Assembly: GCA_001803165.1 (NCBI GenBank)
Contig: MHAZ01000021.1
Span: 558,001 to 622,000, forward strand
Direction of reading: 5' to 3'
Length of the DNA: 64,000 bases
DNA from: Stygiobacter sp. RIFOXYC2_FULL_38_25
GTDB lineage: Bacteria; Bacteroidota; Ignavibacteria; Ignavibacteriales; Melioribacteraceae
The translations under genes were made by a program, and so were the position numbers. The notes beneath the pieces were generated by a model. It was given only the letters and a program-made list of their open reading frames with translations, was not told where the DNA came from and made no database searches. How positions within the stretch are numbered: position 1 is the first letter of the stretch; each line of letters begins with the position of its first letter. This document shows, piece after piece, positions 43,190 to 52,215 of this stretch.

Positions 43190-44317
43190 GTGAACAAAAA
43201 TTTTGTTTTAGCTCTAATTGGAATAGGAATTGGCGGTATCGGATTTGGACTAATAACGCCAGTTACTGTGGTCTTGCTCGAAAACAACCACACCCCAAGC
43301 TGGATAACCGGCTCTTCTACTATGGTTGGATATCTGAGCGTGGTTCTATTTTCCGGTTTCGCCGGAAAGGTAATAGATAAGTTTAGCATTAGAGCGGCAA
43401 TGCTTGCCGGATTAACAATCTGGATGATTGGGGCGGCGCTTCATGTGTTCTGGTATATTTATCCTTTGTTATATGCCGTTAAATTTTTTATGGGAATTGG
43501 CGGAACGTTTGTTTTTGTAGCCACCGAAGTAACAATCAATCATTATAGTAATGAAACGAACCGGGGAAAAAATATTGGGCTCTACGTAGTTCTGCTTTCC
43601 ATTGGAATTGCTGCTGGCACATTATTGATCTGGACAATAAAATTTGGCGATTGGATTCCTTTCGTAATAGGTGCAGTGATAATGTTTTTTGTTTTACTGT
43701 TACAATATTTTCTTTTCGAACCAATTATAACCAATGACAATAAACAGATCATCAGCAAACTTTCGCTTAGACAAATGCCGTTAATAGGCTTACTCTCTTC
43801 TATGGTTTACGGTCTTTTTGAATCCTCTGTTATAGTTGCGCTGCCGATTTACGGTTTAAGAAATAATTTTACGAGCAATGAAGTCTCTTTCTTTCTCGCA
43901 TCTTTTGTTATTGGTGGAATTATTTTAGGCTATTTAGTTAGCCGCCTTTCAGATAAAGTTTCCAAATTTTCTTTAATAGTAGTTATAGCGCTATCTCTCG
44001 GATTACTTTTTGCTCTTCCAACACTTAACTCAAATTACTATTTCTTGTTAGCCGTTTTCTTTTTAATTGGCGGAATTGTTCCGGCGTTTTATACCGTTGG
44101 ATTAAATTATACTATAGAACAGGTTGATAAAACATACATCGCTCAAGCAAATGGTTATTACATAATGATGTATGGAATTGGCACAATAGCCGGTCCGCTA
44201 CTCGGAGCCGGATTGGTAGAGTTTGATAAGCAAAACGGATACTGGCTTTTTTCTGCATTGCTCTGTTTGATATTTGCACTCGGATTCTATTCTTTTAATC
44301 GAATTCGCTGGCGATAA
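43190..44317 (+). CDS. Major facilitator superfamily transporter
   Basis: 375 residues from a GTG start at 43190 (MNKNFVLALIGIGIGGIGFGLI). Twelve membrane segments can be counted roughly. SGFAGKVIDKFSIRAAML between segments 2 and 3 resembles the MFS loop motif G-xxxDRxGRR, and YLVSRLSDKVSKFSLIV occurs at the equivalent place in the second half. The substrate is unknown; the pattern fits drug or sugar-type exporters. It diverges from the U32 gene. Confidence 0.85.
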   Translation: MNKNFVLALIGIGIGGIGFGLITPVTVVLLENNHTPSWITGSSTMVGYLSVVLFSGFAGKVIDKFSIRAAMLAGLTIWMIGAALHVFWYIYPLLYAVKFFMGIGGTFVFVATEVTINHYSNETNRGKNIGLYVVLLSIGIAAGTLLIWTIKFGDWIPFVIGAVIMFFVLLLQYFLFEPIITNDNKQIISKLSLRQMPLIGLLSSMVYGLFESSVIVALPIYGLRNNFTSNEVSFFLASFVIGGIILGYLVSRLSDKVSKFSLIVVIALSLGLLFALPTLNSNYYFLLAVFFLIGGIVPAFYTVGLNYTIEQVDKTYIAQANGYYIMMYGIGTIAGPLLGAGLVEFDKQNGYWLFSALLCLIFALGFYSFNRIRWR

Positions 44318-44367
44318 ATATCAATTGAATTTCTTATCTTCGATTCAAAATAACGACCAATTTTCTG

Positions 44368-46329
44368 ATGAAACCCAAAAACGAAAAGAAAATCGCAAAC
44401 TCCAAATCCACCACTGCCTCAAAAGGAAACACAAAATCCAAAAAAGAGATTTCTAATTTGAGCGATATTTTTGATTCGAACGCACCAATTCTTATAACCA
44501 ACAGCAAGCAAAGTTTCATCAAAGCAAGTAAAAGTTTAGCAGAAATGCTGGGTAAGGCTCAAGGTAAAGTAACTTATGAATTTTTTAAGGAAGCGAAATT
44601 TTTAGATGCGAACAATAAAAAATTAGCGTTCGAAGAACTTCCTTTTATTCTAGCCGCCGAAAAGCAAACCAGCATAATAAACTTAGAACTAAAATATTCA
44701 CCCGAAACCGGATTCAACAAATGGTTTCAGATAAACACTTTTATTGCAAAAGCGGGAAAAGAATTTTACGTATATAGTTTTTTTATAGAAGTAACTAACG
44801 AAAGAGAAATCCAAAATATTTATAACGAAACAATTAGTTCGATTAGCTCCGTGCTCTACTCAACAAGCCCAGACGGTGCAAAATATAATTTTGTTTCAGA
44901 AGCTGTACGGACGGTTTTTGGATATTCACCCGAAGAAGTCTATAAGAATAAAACCAAAATACTTCGGTCTATAGCGCCGGCATATTTTGGAAACTTCAAA
45001 AAATTTATTAGTGAACTTAGACAAGGTAAAGAAGCATCAATAGAATACAAAATACATGACCGCTTTGGAAAAGAACATTGGGTTCGTCATAGCGGTGCGC
45101 CGATTTTTAAAAATAATGACGTCAGTAGAATAGTCGGCATTATTCAAGAAATAACTGAAGAGAAAACAACACAGCTCCGTTTGGAAAACTCCGAAGAGCG
45201 TTTCCGTATGTTGATAGATACGGCAGACGATTTGATTTTTGTGCTAAACGGATTTGGCTACTTCAGTATGGTAAACAAAAGCGGCGCAACAGCGCTTGGC
45301 TACACCCCGGAAGAAATGATTGGAAGACATTTTCTTGAGTTTGTTGACAAAGAGGAAGAGCAAAAAGTAGTAGAAGCGTTCACTAAAATTTTGGAGTCCA
45401 GCGGGATAACTATTTTTGAAGCATATTTTTTGGACCGCTTTGATAAGAGCGTGTTATTTGAAATACATGCAAGACCCGTACTGGTAGATGGTGTGGTTAG
45501 CGGAATGTTGAGCATTGGCAGAAACATTACACGCAGGAAAAATGATGAGCTGAAAATAAAGGAATTAAACGCAAAACTGATTGAAGCTAACCGGATTATT
45601 TCAATTGAACGTGAACGGGCTCGTCATAAGATTACAGTACTTGAAGAGCTGAACAAGTTAAAGAGCGAATTTATTTCTAACGTATCTCACGAGCTTCGCA
45701 CGCCGCTTGCATCTATAGTTGGCTTTGCAGAAACAATTTATTTTGATTTAGATATTTCCAAAGACACACTGAAAGAGTTTAGCAATATTATTCTTACCGA
45801 AGGGCGCCGCCTTGCAAAATTAATAAATGACCTTCTCGATTTTTCTAAGTTAGAATCCGGCGAGGAAGAACTGCACCGGGAAAAAGTTGATATAACGGAT
45901 GTTCTGGAAAAAGTTCTCTTAAGTTTCGAATCAAATTTTAACGACAAAAATCTTATTCTCTCCAAAGAATATTCTGAAAACGAATTGTTAATCAATGCGG
46001 ACCGCGAGCGGTTAAAGAAAGTTTTTTCAAACATCATTTCTAATGCAGTAAAATTTACAAACAACGGCGGAAGAATCTCGGTATTTATTCAAGATTTTGG
46101 TAAGGAAATTGAAGTTGCAATTTCTGATACAGGAATTGGAATACCCGAAAGAGATTTACCGAATTTGTTTCAGAAGTTCGGGAAAGTTACAAGACCGGGC
46201 GCTCAGTTAACCGGCGCGGGTTTTGGACTCGTTAGCGCAAAGCAAATAATTGATCTTCACAAAGGATTTATCAAAGTTCGTTCCGAAGAGAACAAAGGAA
46301 CAACATTTATAATTCGCTTACCAAAATAA
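44368..46329 (+). CDS. PAS-domain sensor histidine kinase
   Basis: 653 residues and no membrane segment. Three PAS domains lie at about 30-150, 150-270 and 275-395, the last two followed by PAC segments (EYKIHDRFGKEHWVRHSGAPIF, ILSIGRNITRRK-like). A coiled coil leads to HisKA with phospho-acceptor His441 in SNVSHELRTPLASIVG. The ATPase has NIISNAVKFTNNGG, SDTGIGIPE and GAGFGLVSAKQIIDLH. A soluble sensor, it probably phosphorylates the NtrC-type regulator 15 bases downstream. Confidence 0.95.
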   Translation: MKPKNEKKIANSKSTTASKGNTKSKKEISNLSDIFDSNAPILITNSKQSFIKASKSLAEMLGKAQGKVTYEFFKEAKFLDANNKKLAFEELPFILAAEKQTSIINLELKYSPETGFNKWFQINTFIAKAGKEFYVYSFFIEVTNEREIQNIYNETISSISSVLYSTSPDGAKYNFVSEAVRTVFGYSPEEVYKNKTKILRSIAPAYFGNFKKFISELRQGKEASIEYKIHDRFGKEHWVRHSGAPIFKNNDVSRIVGIIQEITEEKTTQLRLENSEERFRMLIDTADDLIFVLNGFGYFSMVNKSGATALGYTPEEMIGRHFLEFVDKEEEQKVVEAFTKILESSGITIFEAYFLDRFDKSVLFEIHARPVLVDGVVSGMLSIGRNITRRKNDELKIKELNAKLIEANRIISIERERARHKITVLEELNKLKSEFISNVSHELRTPLASIVGFAETIYFDLDISKDTLKEFSNIILTEGRRLAKLINDLLDFSKLESGEEELHREKVDITDVLEKVLLSFESNFNDKNLILSKEYSENELLINADRERLKKVFSNIISNAVKFTNNGGRISVFIQDFGKEIEVAISDTGIGIPERDLPNLFQKFGKVTRPGAQLTGAGFGLVSAKQIIDLHKGFIKVRSEENKGTTFIIRLPK

Positions 46330-46344
46330 ATTCAGCCGAGTGAC

Positions 46345-47727
46345 ATGGAAAAACTAATCTTTATAATTGATGACGAAGAATCAATACTTAAAATGCTTAT
46401 CCACTGGGTTAAAAATCAGTGGGGATACAACGTTAGGACATTTACAAGCGGAATTGAAGCGCTCAGTGCTCTTTCAGAAAATCCGGATTTAATTCTTTTA
46501 GATATAATGCTGCCTGATATTAACGGTAACGAAGTTCTCGGAAGAATCAAACAGCGTGTTCCAAATCTTCCGGTTATAATGCTCTCTGCTCAAGGAAGTG
46601 TTGAGGTTGCTTTGGAATCCGTTCGTTTAGGCGCCTTCGATTATTTTCCCAAACCGGTTGATAAAAACCGTCTTGAACCTGCAATAAGAAATGCGGTAAA
46701 GAATTTTGATCTAGAGCGTGAAGTTGAAAAGCTTAAAGAAAATCTACAAAAGGAATACAGCTTCGAAAACATAATCTCTGCCGATAAAAAAATGCAAGAA
46801 GCATTTAGAATGATTTCTAAGGTTCTTGATAACGATATTACAGTTCTTATCACAGGAGAAAGCGGAACCGGAAAAGAATTGGTTGCGCGTGCAATTCATT
46901 ACAACGGTAAGCGCAAAACAGCGCCATTTGTGGTTGTAAATTGTGCTTCCATTCCAAGAGAATTACTTGAAAGCGAATTATTCGGGCACGAGAAAGGCGC
47001 ATTCACGGGTGCACATCAAAGAAAGATTGGAAAGTTTGAACTTGCAAGAGGCGGAACAATATTTCTTGATGAAATTGGCGAAATGGAAATGTCGCTGCAA
47101 GCAAAAATCCTTAGAGTAATTCAGCTAAAGGAATTTGAGCGCGTCGGCGGAAACGAAGTTCTTAAAACCGATATTCGTATAATTTCGGCTACTAACAGAG
47201 ATTTGAAAAACGCTGTTGATAACAAGCAATTCCGCGAGGATTTGTATTATAGATTGAGTTCATTCCCAATTCAAATTCCGGCACTGCGCGAACGCAAGGC
47301 AGATATTGTTGTGCTGATTAATCACTTTGTGAAAACGTTTAATGAAAAGCTTGGCAAGAATATTAAAGGCGTTACTAAAACAGCTCTAAAGTATTTGTAT
47401 GATTATGATTGGCCTGGCAACATAAGGGAATTGGAAAACTTGCTTGAACGCTGCATGATCTTAACTGATACGGAATCAATTGATATTGATATTCTCCCTC
47501 AAGCAATTACACATCAAGCCGGTTCCGCCAGCCTTAACGGAAGCGGAGTTTTGTTTGGCGATGAATCACCCGTCATTCCGTTCGAAAAACTAAAGGAAGA
47601 AGCAATTCGCCATTCTCTAAAAGTTACCGGAGGTAATATTGTTGAAGCAGCTAGAAAACTAAGAATAGGAAGGGCTACACTTTATAGACTGATGGAAAAA
47701 TATAAAGTAGATTCATCCAAAAATTAA
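46345..47727 (+). CDS. NtrC-type sigma-54 response regulator
   Basis: 460 residues. A receiver domain (about 1-120) has phospho-acceptor Asp53 in LILLDIMLPDING. The AAA+ domain (about 145-375) has [40 protein letters not shown] and ALRERKADI. A Fis-like helix-turn-helix ends it (GGNIVEAARKLRIGRATLYRLMEKY). It is likely the partner of the kinase encoded just upstream and a possible activator of the sigma-54 promoters at 41301 and 60648. Confidence 0.96.
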   Translation: MEKLIFIIDDEESILKMLIHWVKNQWGYNVRTFTSGIEALSALSENPDLILLDIMLPDINGNEVLGRIKQRVPNLPVIMLSAQGSVEVALESVRLGAFDYFPKPVDKNRLEPAIRNAVKNFDLEREVEKLKENLQKEYSFENIISADKKMQEAFRMISKVLDNDITVLITGESGTGKELVARAIHYNGKRKTAPFVVVNCASIPRELLESELFGHEKGAFTGAHQRKIGKFELARGGTIFLDEIGEMEMSLQAKILRVIQLKEFERVGGNEVLKTDIRIISATNRDLKNAVDNKQFREDLYYRLSSFPIQIPALRERKADIVVLINHFVKTFNEKLGKNIKGVTKTALKYLYDYDWPGNIRELENLLERCMILTDTESIDIDILPQAITHQAGSASLNGSGVLFGDESPVIPFEKLKEEAIRHSLKVTGGNIVEAARKLRIGRATLYRLMEKYKVDSSKN

Positions 47728-47751
47728 ACTGATTATAAATAGGAATTAAAG

Positions 47752-48093
47752 ATGGGCATAATTGAAGAAGTTATTGATGATGTATTGGTGGAGATAATAA
47801 ATATAGAACGCGCTACGATTCGTGAGGCGGAATATCTTAAAGAAAAAATAACTCCCAAGATCAACGCCGGTTATATCAAAGTAATTGTAGATTTATCAGC
47901 TGTGGAGTTTCTCGACTCAACCTTTTTGGGTGTTATTGTTGGAACTCTTAAGAAGGTAGTAAAGCAAGGGGGCGATCTGAAACTTGTAGGATTCAAACCA
48001 CCCGTTCGTTCCATGTTTGAACTTACAAGACTCTTCCGCGTTTTTGAAACATATCCGGAACTACAAGACGCAATTAAAAGTTTTCATAAATAG
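47752..48093 (+). CDS. STAS-domain anti-sigma factor antagonist, second copy
   Basis: 113 residues, a paralogue of the STAS protein at 41529. Phosphorylatable Ser56 is in VEFLDSTFLGVIVGTLKK and the C-terminal motif FELTRLFRVFETYPELQDAIKSFHK matches. It lies between a sigma-54 regulator and a receiver-PP2C gene, which is a common arrangement for partner-switching signalling. No RsbW-type kinase gene is in the window. Confidence 0.93.
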   Translation: MGIIEEVIDDVLVEIINIERATIREAEYLKEKITPKINAGYIKVIVDLSAVEFLDSTFLGVIVGTLKKVVKQGGDLKLVGFKPPVRSMFELTRLFRVFETYPELQDAIKSFHK

Positions 48094-48138
48094 GGACACT
48101 ATTCTAGAAATTTAGTACGGAAAAATTTGGAGATTTAA

Positions 48139-49278
48139 GTGGCAGAAAATAAGACAGCAAATAGAATACTTCTTGTTGAAGATGAGTTCAACATTGCTAA
48201 ACTATTTCAATATAATCTTACCAAAGCCGGCTACGAAGTTACGGTCGGTACAAATGGAAGAGAAGGTTACGAGATTGCAGAAAAGATTATGCCCGATCTA
48301 ATCATCAGTGATGTGATGATGCCGGAAATGGATGGATATGAGTTCCGTAAAAAATTGCTAACAAATGTTGAGCTTAAAAAAATTCCATTTATTTTTCTCA
48401 CAGCCAAAGGTGAAGAAGACGATATTCTTCAGGGCTACGATTTAGAAATTGAAGACTACATCATAAAAACTTCAAGCCCAAAGGTAGTACTGGCAAAAGT
48501 AGCGGCTATTCTTAAAACACTCGAGAAGGAAAGATCAAAAGTTGTTGATGAGGTACAAAAGGCTGCCGATACAATGGGCGTTAGAGTTGTTCCGGATGAA
48601 TTTCCCAAATTTGAAGGATTTGAAATTTCTCACTGGCACCAGCCCCACAAAAACGTCCCTGGCGGCGATTTTATAGATTACATCAAAATAGATGATGATA
48701 ATTTGGTTGTCGTTCTCGGCGATACGATGGGTAAACGCTGGGGCGCTTGGTATTTTGCAATTGCCTACGCCGGCTATGTGCGCAGCGCAACCCGCTTTGT
48801 ACTTGAATCTACAAAAGAATATAAACCGAGCGATGTTCTTCATAAAGTAAACGAATCTGTTTTTAAGGATGAGCGGATTTCTGAAGTGTTCATAACTCTT
48901 TCTGTTATAATTATAGATAGGAAGAATAAAATCTTAAAATATTCCGGTGCGGGCGATCTGCCTCTCTTCTATAAATCCAGCAGCGGAGTGCAAAGTTTTA
49001 TTTCTAAGGGATTGCTACTTGGTTTCAGCCATTCCGGCGAATATGAGGATCACGAACTTCAGCTTGAAAGTGGTAACGAACTGTTTCTAGTTACTGATGG
49101 AATTACAGAAGCCAGAAATTCCGCCGGTGAGATGTACAGGGAAGAAGGATTTATAGAGTTTCTCAGCAAAGTTGATACGTCCGAAGATACGCTCGAACAA
49201 ATCAAGAAAGAACTTTTTGATTATACTGCCGGTGAGTTTGAGGACGACGTGAGTGTTATAAAAATAAAAGCACTATAA
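48139..49278 (+). CDS. Receiver-PP2C phosphatase (RsbU/SpoIIE-type)
   Basis: 379 residues from a GTG at 48139, with GGAG seven bases before. A receiver (about 5-120) has Asp58 in LIISDVMMPEMDGYEF. The SpoIIE/RsbU-type PP2C domain (about 160-375) has GGDFIDYIKID, VLGDTMGKRWGAWYF and LVTDGITEARN and FEDDVSVIKI metal ligands. Phosphorylation of the receiver probably controls dephosphorylation of the STAS proteins. It completes a kinase-activator-STAS-phosphatase cluster. Confidence 0.93.
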   Translation: MAENKTANRILLVEDEFNIAKLFQYNLTKAGYEVTVGTNGREGYEIAEKIMPDLIISDVMMPEMDGYEFRKKLLTNVELKKIPFIFLTAKGEEDDILQGYDLEIEDYIIKTSSPKVVLAKVAAILKTLEKERSKVVDEVQKAADTMGVRVVPDEFPKFEGFEISHWHQPHKNVPGGDFIDYIKIDDDNLVVVLGDTMGKRWGAWYFAIAYAGYVRSATRFVLESTKEYKPSDVLHKVNESVFKDERISEVFITLSVIIIDRKNKILKYSGAGDLPLFYKSSSGVQSFISKGLLLGFSHSGEYEDHELQLESGNELFLVTDGITEARNSAGEMYREEGFIEFLSKVDTSEDTLEQIKKELFDYTAGEFEDDVSVIKIKAL

Positions 49279-49293
49279 CGGCAATATTATCAT

Positions 49294-49315
49294 AATCAGA
49301 TTTATAAAGCTGATT
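49294..49315. promoter_or_regulatory. 22-bp dyad AATCAG-N10-CTGATT, copy 3
   Basis: AATCAG (49294-49299) and CTGATT (49310-49315) with ten bases between; with flanking bases the arms extend to ATAATCAG/CTGATTAT. The same layout occurs upstream of nrf at 54414. It is 15 bases after the PP2C stop and 196 bases before the next gene. It may mark a promoter of the small gene at 49511 or belong to the same regulon as nrf. Confidence 0.5.
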
Positions 49316-49510
49316 ATAGACTGGTTTATAGCAAAAAGTTACTGTAGTAGCTGTAAAGTAGAAGAGAAAAATTATTCCCGAAAATGCAAAAATAAGCTAT
49401 TATCGCACTTTTCGTATTTCGGTTGTGATTTAAGCCAGTCAATTCTTTGTCTGCTTTTCCCAAAATACCTAAATTTAGCCCGTCGATAATAGACAACATT
49501 AAACATAGTT

Positions 49511-49834
49511 GTGAAAATTAAAATTCTAACATATTGCCTCGGATTACTTTTGGTCGGACTTGCAATTGCAGCTCCGGGTTCACCAATTGTTAAAGAGAAA
49601 TCCTCACAAAGTCAGACTATTGCGAAGGATGGACTTACCGAGAAATATTATCTAAACATCGATCTTCCAAATTACAAGCCCAGCGGTACAAACAATTTAC
49701 TATTGGGTACCGCATTCAATTGCGATTTATATGCAATTTCACTTTCACGCGATTTTCATATCGAGCGAACTATCGCTTATCATGAAAATCTGTTCAGAAC
49801 CAGCAGACGGTTCACGACTTACTTAAAGATATAG
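49511..49834 (+). CDS. Small exported protein of unknown function
   Basis: 107 residues from a GTG at 49511. A signal peptide or membrane anchor (ILTYCLGLLLVGLAIAAPGS) is followed by a mature part with LTEKYYLNIDLPNYKPSGTNNLLLGTAFNCDLYAISLSRDFHI. No family is recognised. The AATCAG-type dyad at 49294 lies upstream. The short length and the lack of a known relative make the call weaker; the signal sequence argues for a real gene. Confidence 0.5.
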   Translation: MKIKILTYCLGLLLVGLAIAAPGSPIVKEKSSQSQTIAKDGLTEKYYLNIDLPNYKPSGTNNLLLGTAFNCDLYAISLSRDFHIERTIAYHENLFRTSRRFTTYLKI

Positions 49835-49903
49835 CGCTACCTGTAAGTCGGGTCTCCTAATTTTCCTATTCTTCATCTATGTTAAACTAATTAAGAGGTT
49901 TTT

Positions 49904-50386
49904 TTGCGTTACATAAAAGTTTTATCAATTATAAGTCTTGTAGTTCTTTCGGTTGGACTCATCAACCTTGGTGATACTTCGGCGGGCGATAATCATGGAC
50001 TGCCAAAAGTAAGTGTCAGCAAAGATGCAGAGCCTAATTTAGTCCCTATCGAGTTGAACGAAATGGGAATTATGACGGCTTCTTGGTATGGTCCCCGTTT
50101 TCATGGTAAGATAACAGCGAACGGCGAGATTTATAATCAAATGGCATTAACAGCGGCTCATAAATCGCTTCCGTTCGGAACGCTTTTGCAAATAACAAAT
50201 CTTCGCAATGGAAAATCTATAATAGTCAGAATTAACGATAGAGGTCCTTACATAGACGGTCGCGATCTTGATTTATCAAGGGGAACAGCAAAGACACTTG
50301 GTATTCTTCACAGAGGAGTTGTTCGTGTAAAGGTACAAGAGATAGTGATTAACTCCGACACACAGCCAGCCAGCACACTTAATTAA
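49904..50386 (+). CDS. rlpA: Septal ring RlpA-type protein
   Basis: 160 residues from a TTG start at 49904, with AAGAGG upstream. A signal or anchor helix (YIKVLSIISLVVLSVGLINL) is followed by a double-psi beta-barrel (about 55-150) with TASWYGPRFHGKITANGEIYNQ, LTAAHKSLPFGT and VRINDRGPYIDGRDLDLSRGTAK. RlpA is a lytic transglycosylase that cleaves naked glycan strands during cell separation. The SPOR domain of larger relatives is missing, which is common for short forms. A terminator follows immediately. Confidence 0.88.
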   Translation: MRYIKVLSIISLVVLSVGLINLGDTSAGDNHGLPKVSVSKDAEPNLVPIELNEMGIMTASWYGPRFHGKITANGEIYNQMALTAAHKSLPFGTLLQITNLRNGKSIIVRINDRGPYIDGRDLDLSRGTAKTLGILHRGVVRVKVQEIVINSDTQPASTLN

Positions 50387-50391
50387 TATTT

Positions 50392-50420
50392 GCCCCGGTC
50401 TTGCCGGGGCTTTCATTTTT
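50392..50420 (+). terminator. Rho-independent terminator after rlpA
   Basis: GCCCCGG-TCTT-GCCGGGGC forms a GC-rich hairpin with a four-base loop, followed by TTTCATTTTT. It begins 6 bases after the rlpA stop codon. GC content contrasts with the AT-rich surroundings, as expected for a terminator. Confidence 0.85.
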
Positions 50421-50522
50421 CATCAAGCCAAATCATTTTTTTCTGTTTATTATGTCTTTAGCAAGAAACCATTTCAAAAGAACCGCAAATTATTTTATCT
50501 TAAAAACAAAAAACCGAAACTT

Positions 50523-50951
50523 ATGACCGTTATCTTTTCTAAAGCCTGTGAATTAGGGTTGCAAGCAGTACTGTTTCTTTCTACAAAGGAGGACAGAGTT
50601 TTCAACGCTACAGAAGTATCTAAAGAGCTAAAGGTTCCCAAGGAGTTTGTTTCCAAAGTCCTTCAGATACTCACAAGCAGCGGAATTATTGGCTCTAAAA
50701 AGGGGAAGAATGGCGGTTTCTACTTGGCAAAAAAACCGGCAGAAATAAAACTGATAGAGATTGTTGAGGCGATTGACGGATTGGATTTGTTCAAAACCTG
50801 TGTACTTGGTTTTCCCGGCTGCTCGCACGAAACACCTTGTCCGGTTCATGATAAATGGGGAAAACTTAGAGAAGAAGCTTACAAGATGTTAAGTGAAGAA
50901 ACTCTTGAAGAGCTGAAAGAGAAAACCAAAAATAAACTTAGGCTGATATAA
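50523..50951 (+). CDS. Rrf2-family transcriptional regulator with three-Cys cluster
   Basis: 142 residues. The winged helix (about 1-80) has VFNATEVSKELKVPKEFVSKVLQIL and GSKKGKNGGFYLAKKP. Cys93, Cys100 and Cys106 (CVLGFPGCSHETPCP) form a C-x6-C-x5-C cluster that could hold an iron-sulfur cluster, as in NsrR and IscR. Its position beside nitrite and nitric-oxide genes suggests it senses NO or redox state and controls them. The stop codon abuts the end of the converging methyltransferase gene. Confidence 0.92.
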   Translation: MTVIFSKACELGLQAVLFLSTKEDRVFNATEVSKELKVPKEFVSKVLQILTSSGIIGSKKGKNGGFYLAKKPAEIKLIEIVEAIDGLDLFKTCVLGFPGCSHETPCPVHDKWGKLREEAYKMLSEETLEELKEKTKNKLRLI

Positions 50952-51692
50952 TTATCTAACAGCATTGATAAATAAATCTTTCGATGAGGTGATGTCAAAC
51001 TCAGCCCCATCAAGATTAGACCAAAAGCTAACTTCTCTGAATCCTACCGAATCAAAAATTTTAGCAAGTAAATCTTTCTTGTAACCGTAAACCTGTGTTG
51101 TTATTAAAGTGTAATCCGAATTGTTGCCCTTCGAGAATCGTAAAATGTTAAAATTAATTTGCCCGTTGATGAAGTCATAGAATCTAACGAAGTAATTCTC
51201 CTCGTCCGGTTTAATACTAACAATTCGTTCTTTCTGCTCACTGATTAAAGCGTAATTCAAAATATGAATTACACATTTGCCTCCCTCAGCAAGCAAATCA
51301 TATATCCTTTGAATAGTAGAATAAATAGTGGTTCCTTCAACGTTAGCGAAAGTATTTCCTAGCGATATAACATAATTAAAACGTGAGTTATAATTATTTG
51401 GAACAGAAAGAATTGTGTTTTCAATAAAAGATATTTCTTGCGAATACCTTTCAGCGTTTAGTTTAGCGTTCCTCAGCATCTGGAAGGAAGGATCGATGCC
51501 GGTAACCGTATGACCATTCATTGACAATGCGACTGAGTCAACGCCGGTTCCGCAGCCAAGGTCAATAGCAATTCCTTTCTCCGGAAATAACTTCTCGAAC
51601 GCTGCTTTTCTTGCCACTAAATTCACTTCAAAGTTTATCATCTGATCATAAAAGGAAGAAGCAGTATTATAAAAATTCTTGTTTTCGAGCAT
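50952..51692 (-). CDS. SAM-dependent methyltransferase
   Basis: 246 residues from ATG at 51692, four bases after the DUF1858 gene stop and preceded by AAGAGATAG. A longer frame to 51773 overlaps the upstream gene and is rejected. LEKGIAIDLGCGTGVDSVALS (motif I), VTGIDPSFQML and NYVISLGNTFANVEG fit class I enzymes. It is last in the leftward operon 54282-50952. Substrate unknown. Confidence 0.85.
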   Translation of the reverse strand: MLENKNFYNTASSFYDQMINFEVNLVARKAAFEKLFPEKGIAIDLGCGTGVDSVALSMNGHTVTGIDPSFQMLRNAKLNAERYSQEISFIENTILSVPNNYNSRFNYVISLGNTFANVEGTTIYSTIQRIYDLLAEGGKCVIHILNYALISEQKERIVSIKPDEENYFVRFYDFINGQINFNILRFSKGNNSDYTLITTQVYGYKKDLLAKIFDSVGFREVSFWSNLDGAEFDITSSKDLFINAVR

Positions 51693-51696
51693 ATAG

Positions 51697-52215
51697 CTAT
51701 CTCTTGGTAATGTAATTGTAAACGGTAGTTTCGCCGACTCTCTCGGAAAAAGTTTTGAATCCTTTCTCCTCAACGATTTTTATTAGCGGCGCAGGAATAA
51801 ATGGGGTTATCAGTAAATAAATGTCATCCCCTTCTAACTTCAGAATTTCTTTTGTTACTTTTCCAGCCGGATGAATCCCGTTTTCCAGGTCCAAACATGC
51901 ATCGTACTCAAATTTAATTTTTTCCTTTGAGACCCAGTTTGGAAGATCAACGTTTTTGTTATTTGCTTCGTTGAGCACTATTTCTCCTTGATTAGCTGTT
52001 TTTCTCAGACCATTAATTAGTTCTGCTATTGTAATGTTTGCAACTACAGATGCTTGTTTTAGAGTTGTAACCTTCGCAATAGTTCTTCTCAAAATCGGAT
52101 TTTTCAATTTTGAAAAAACCGGCGCGATTTCAATAAGTTTATCTTCAAGTTCCGGATAAGCGTTTAATAAGTCGCCCACGATGGTTTGTGGAGTTATATC
52201 AATTTTAATTATCAT
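51697..52215 (-). CDS. DUF1858 / DUF2249 protein
   Basis: 172 residues from ATG at 52215, with RBS GGAGAATTTTACAGT. The N-terminal part (about 1-75, KIDITPQTIVGDLLNAYPELEDKLIEIAP and RTIAKVTTLKQASVVANI) is a DUF1858 domain. The C-terminal part (about 95-170, LDLENGIHPAGKVTKEIL, TPFIPAPLIKIVEEKGF) is DUF2249-like. Both domains recur with hemerythrin-like NO-response proteins. It overlaps the DUF438 gene upstream by 11 bases, so it should be in the same operon. Confidence 0.82.
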   Translation of the reverse strand: MIIKIDITPQTIVGDLLNAYPELEDKLIEIAPVFSKLKNPILRRTIAKVTTLKQASVVANITIAELINGLRKTANQGEIVLNEANNKNVDLPNWVSKEKIKFEYDACLDLENGIHPAGKVTKEILKLEGDDIYLLITPFIPAPLIKIVEEKGFKTFSERVGETTVYNYITKR

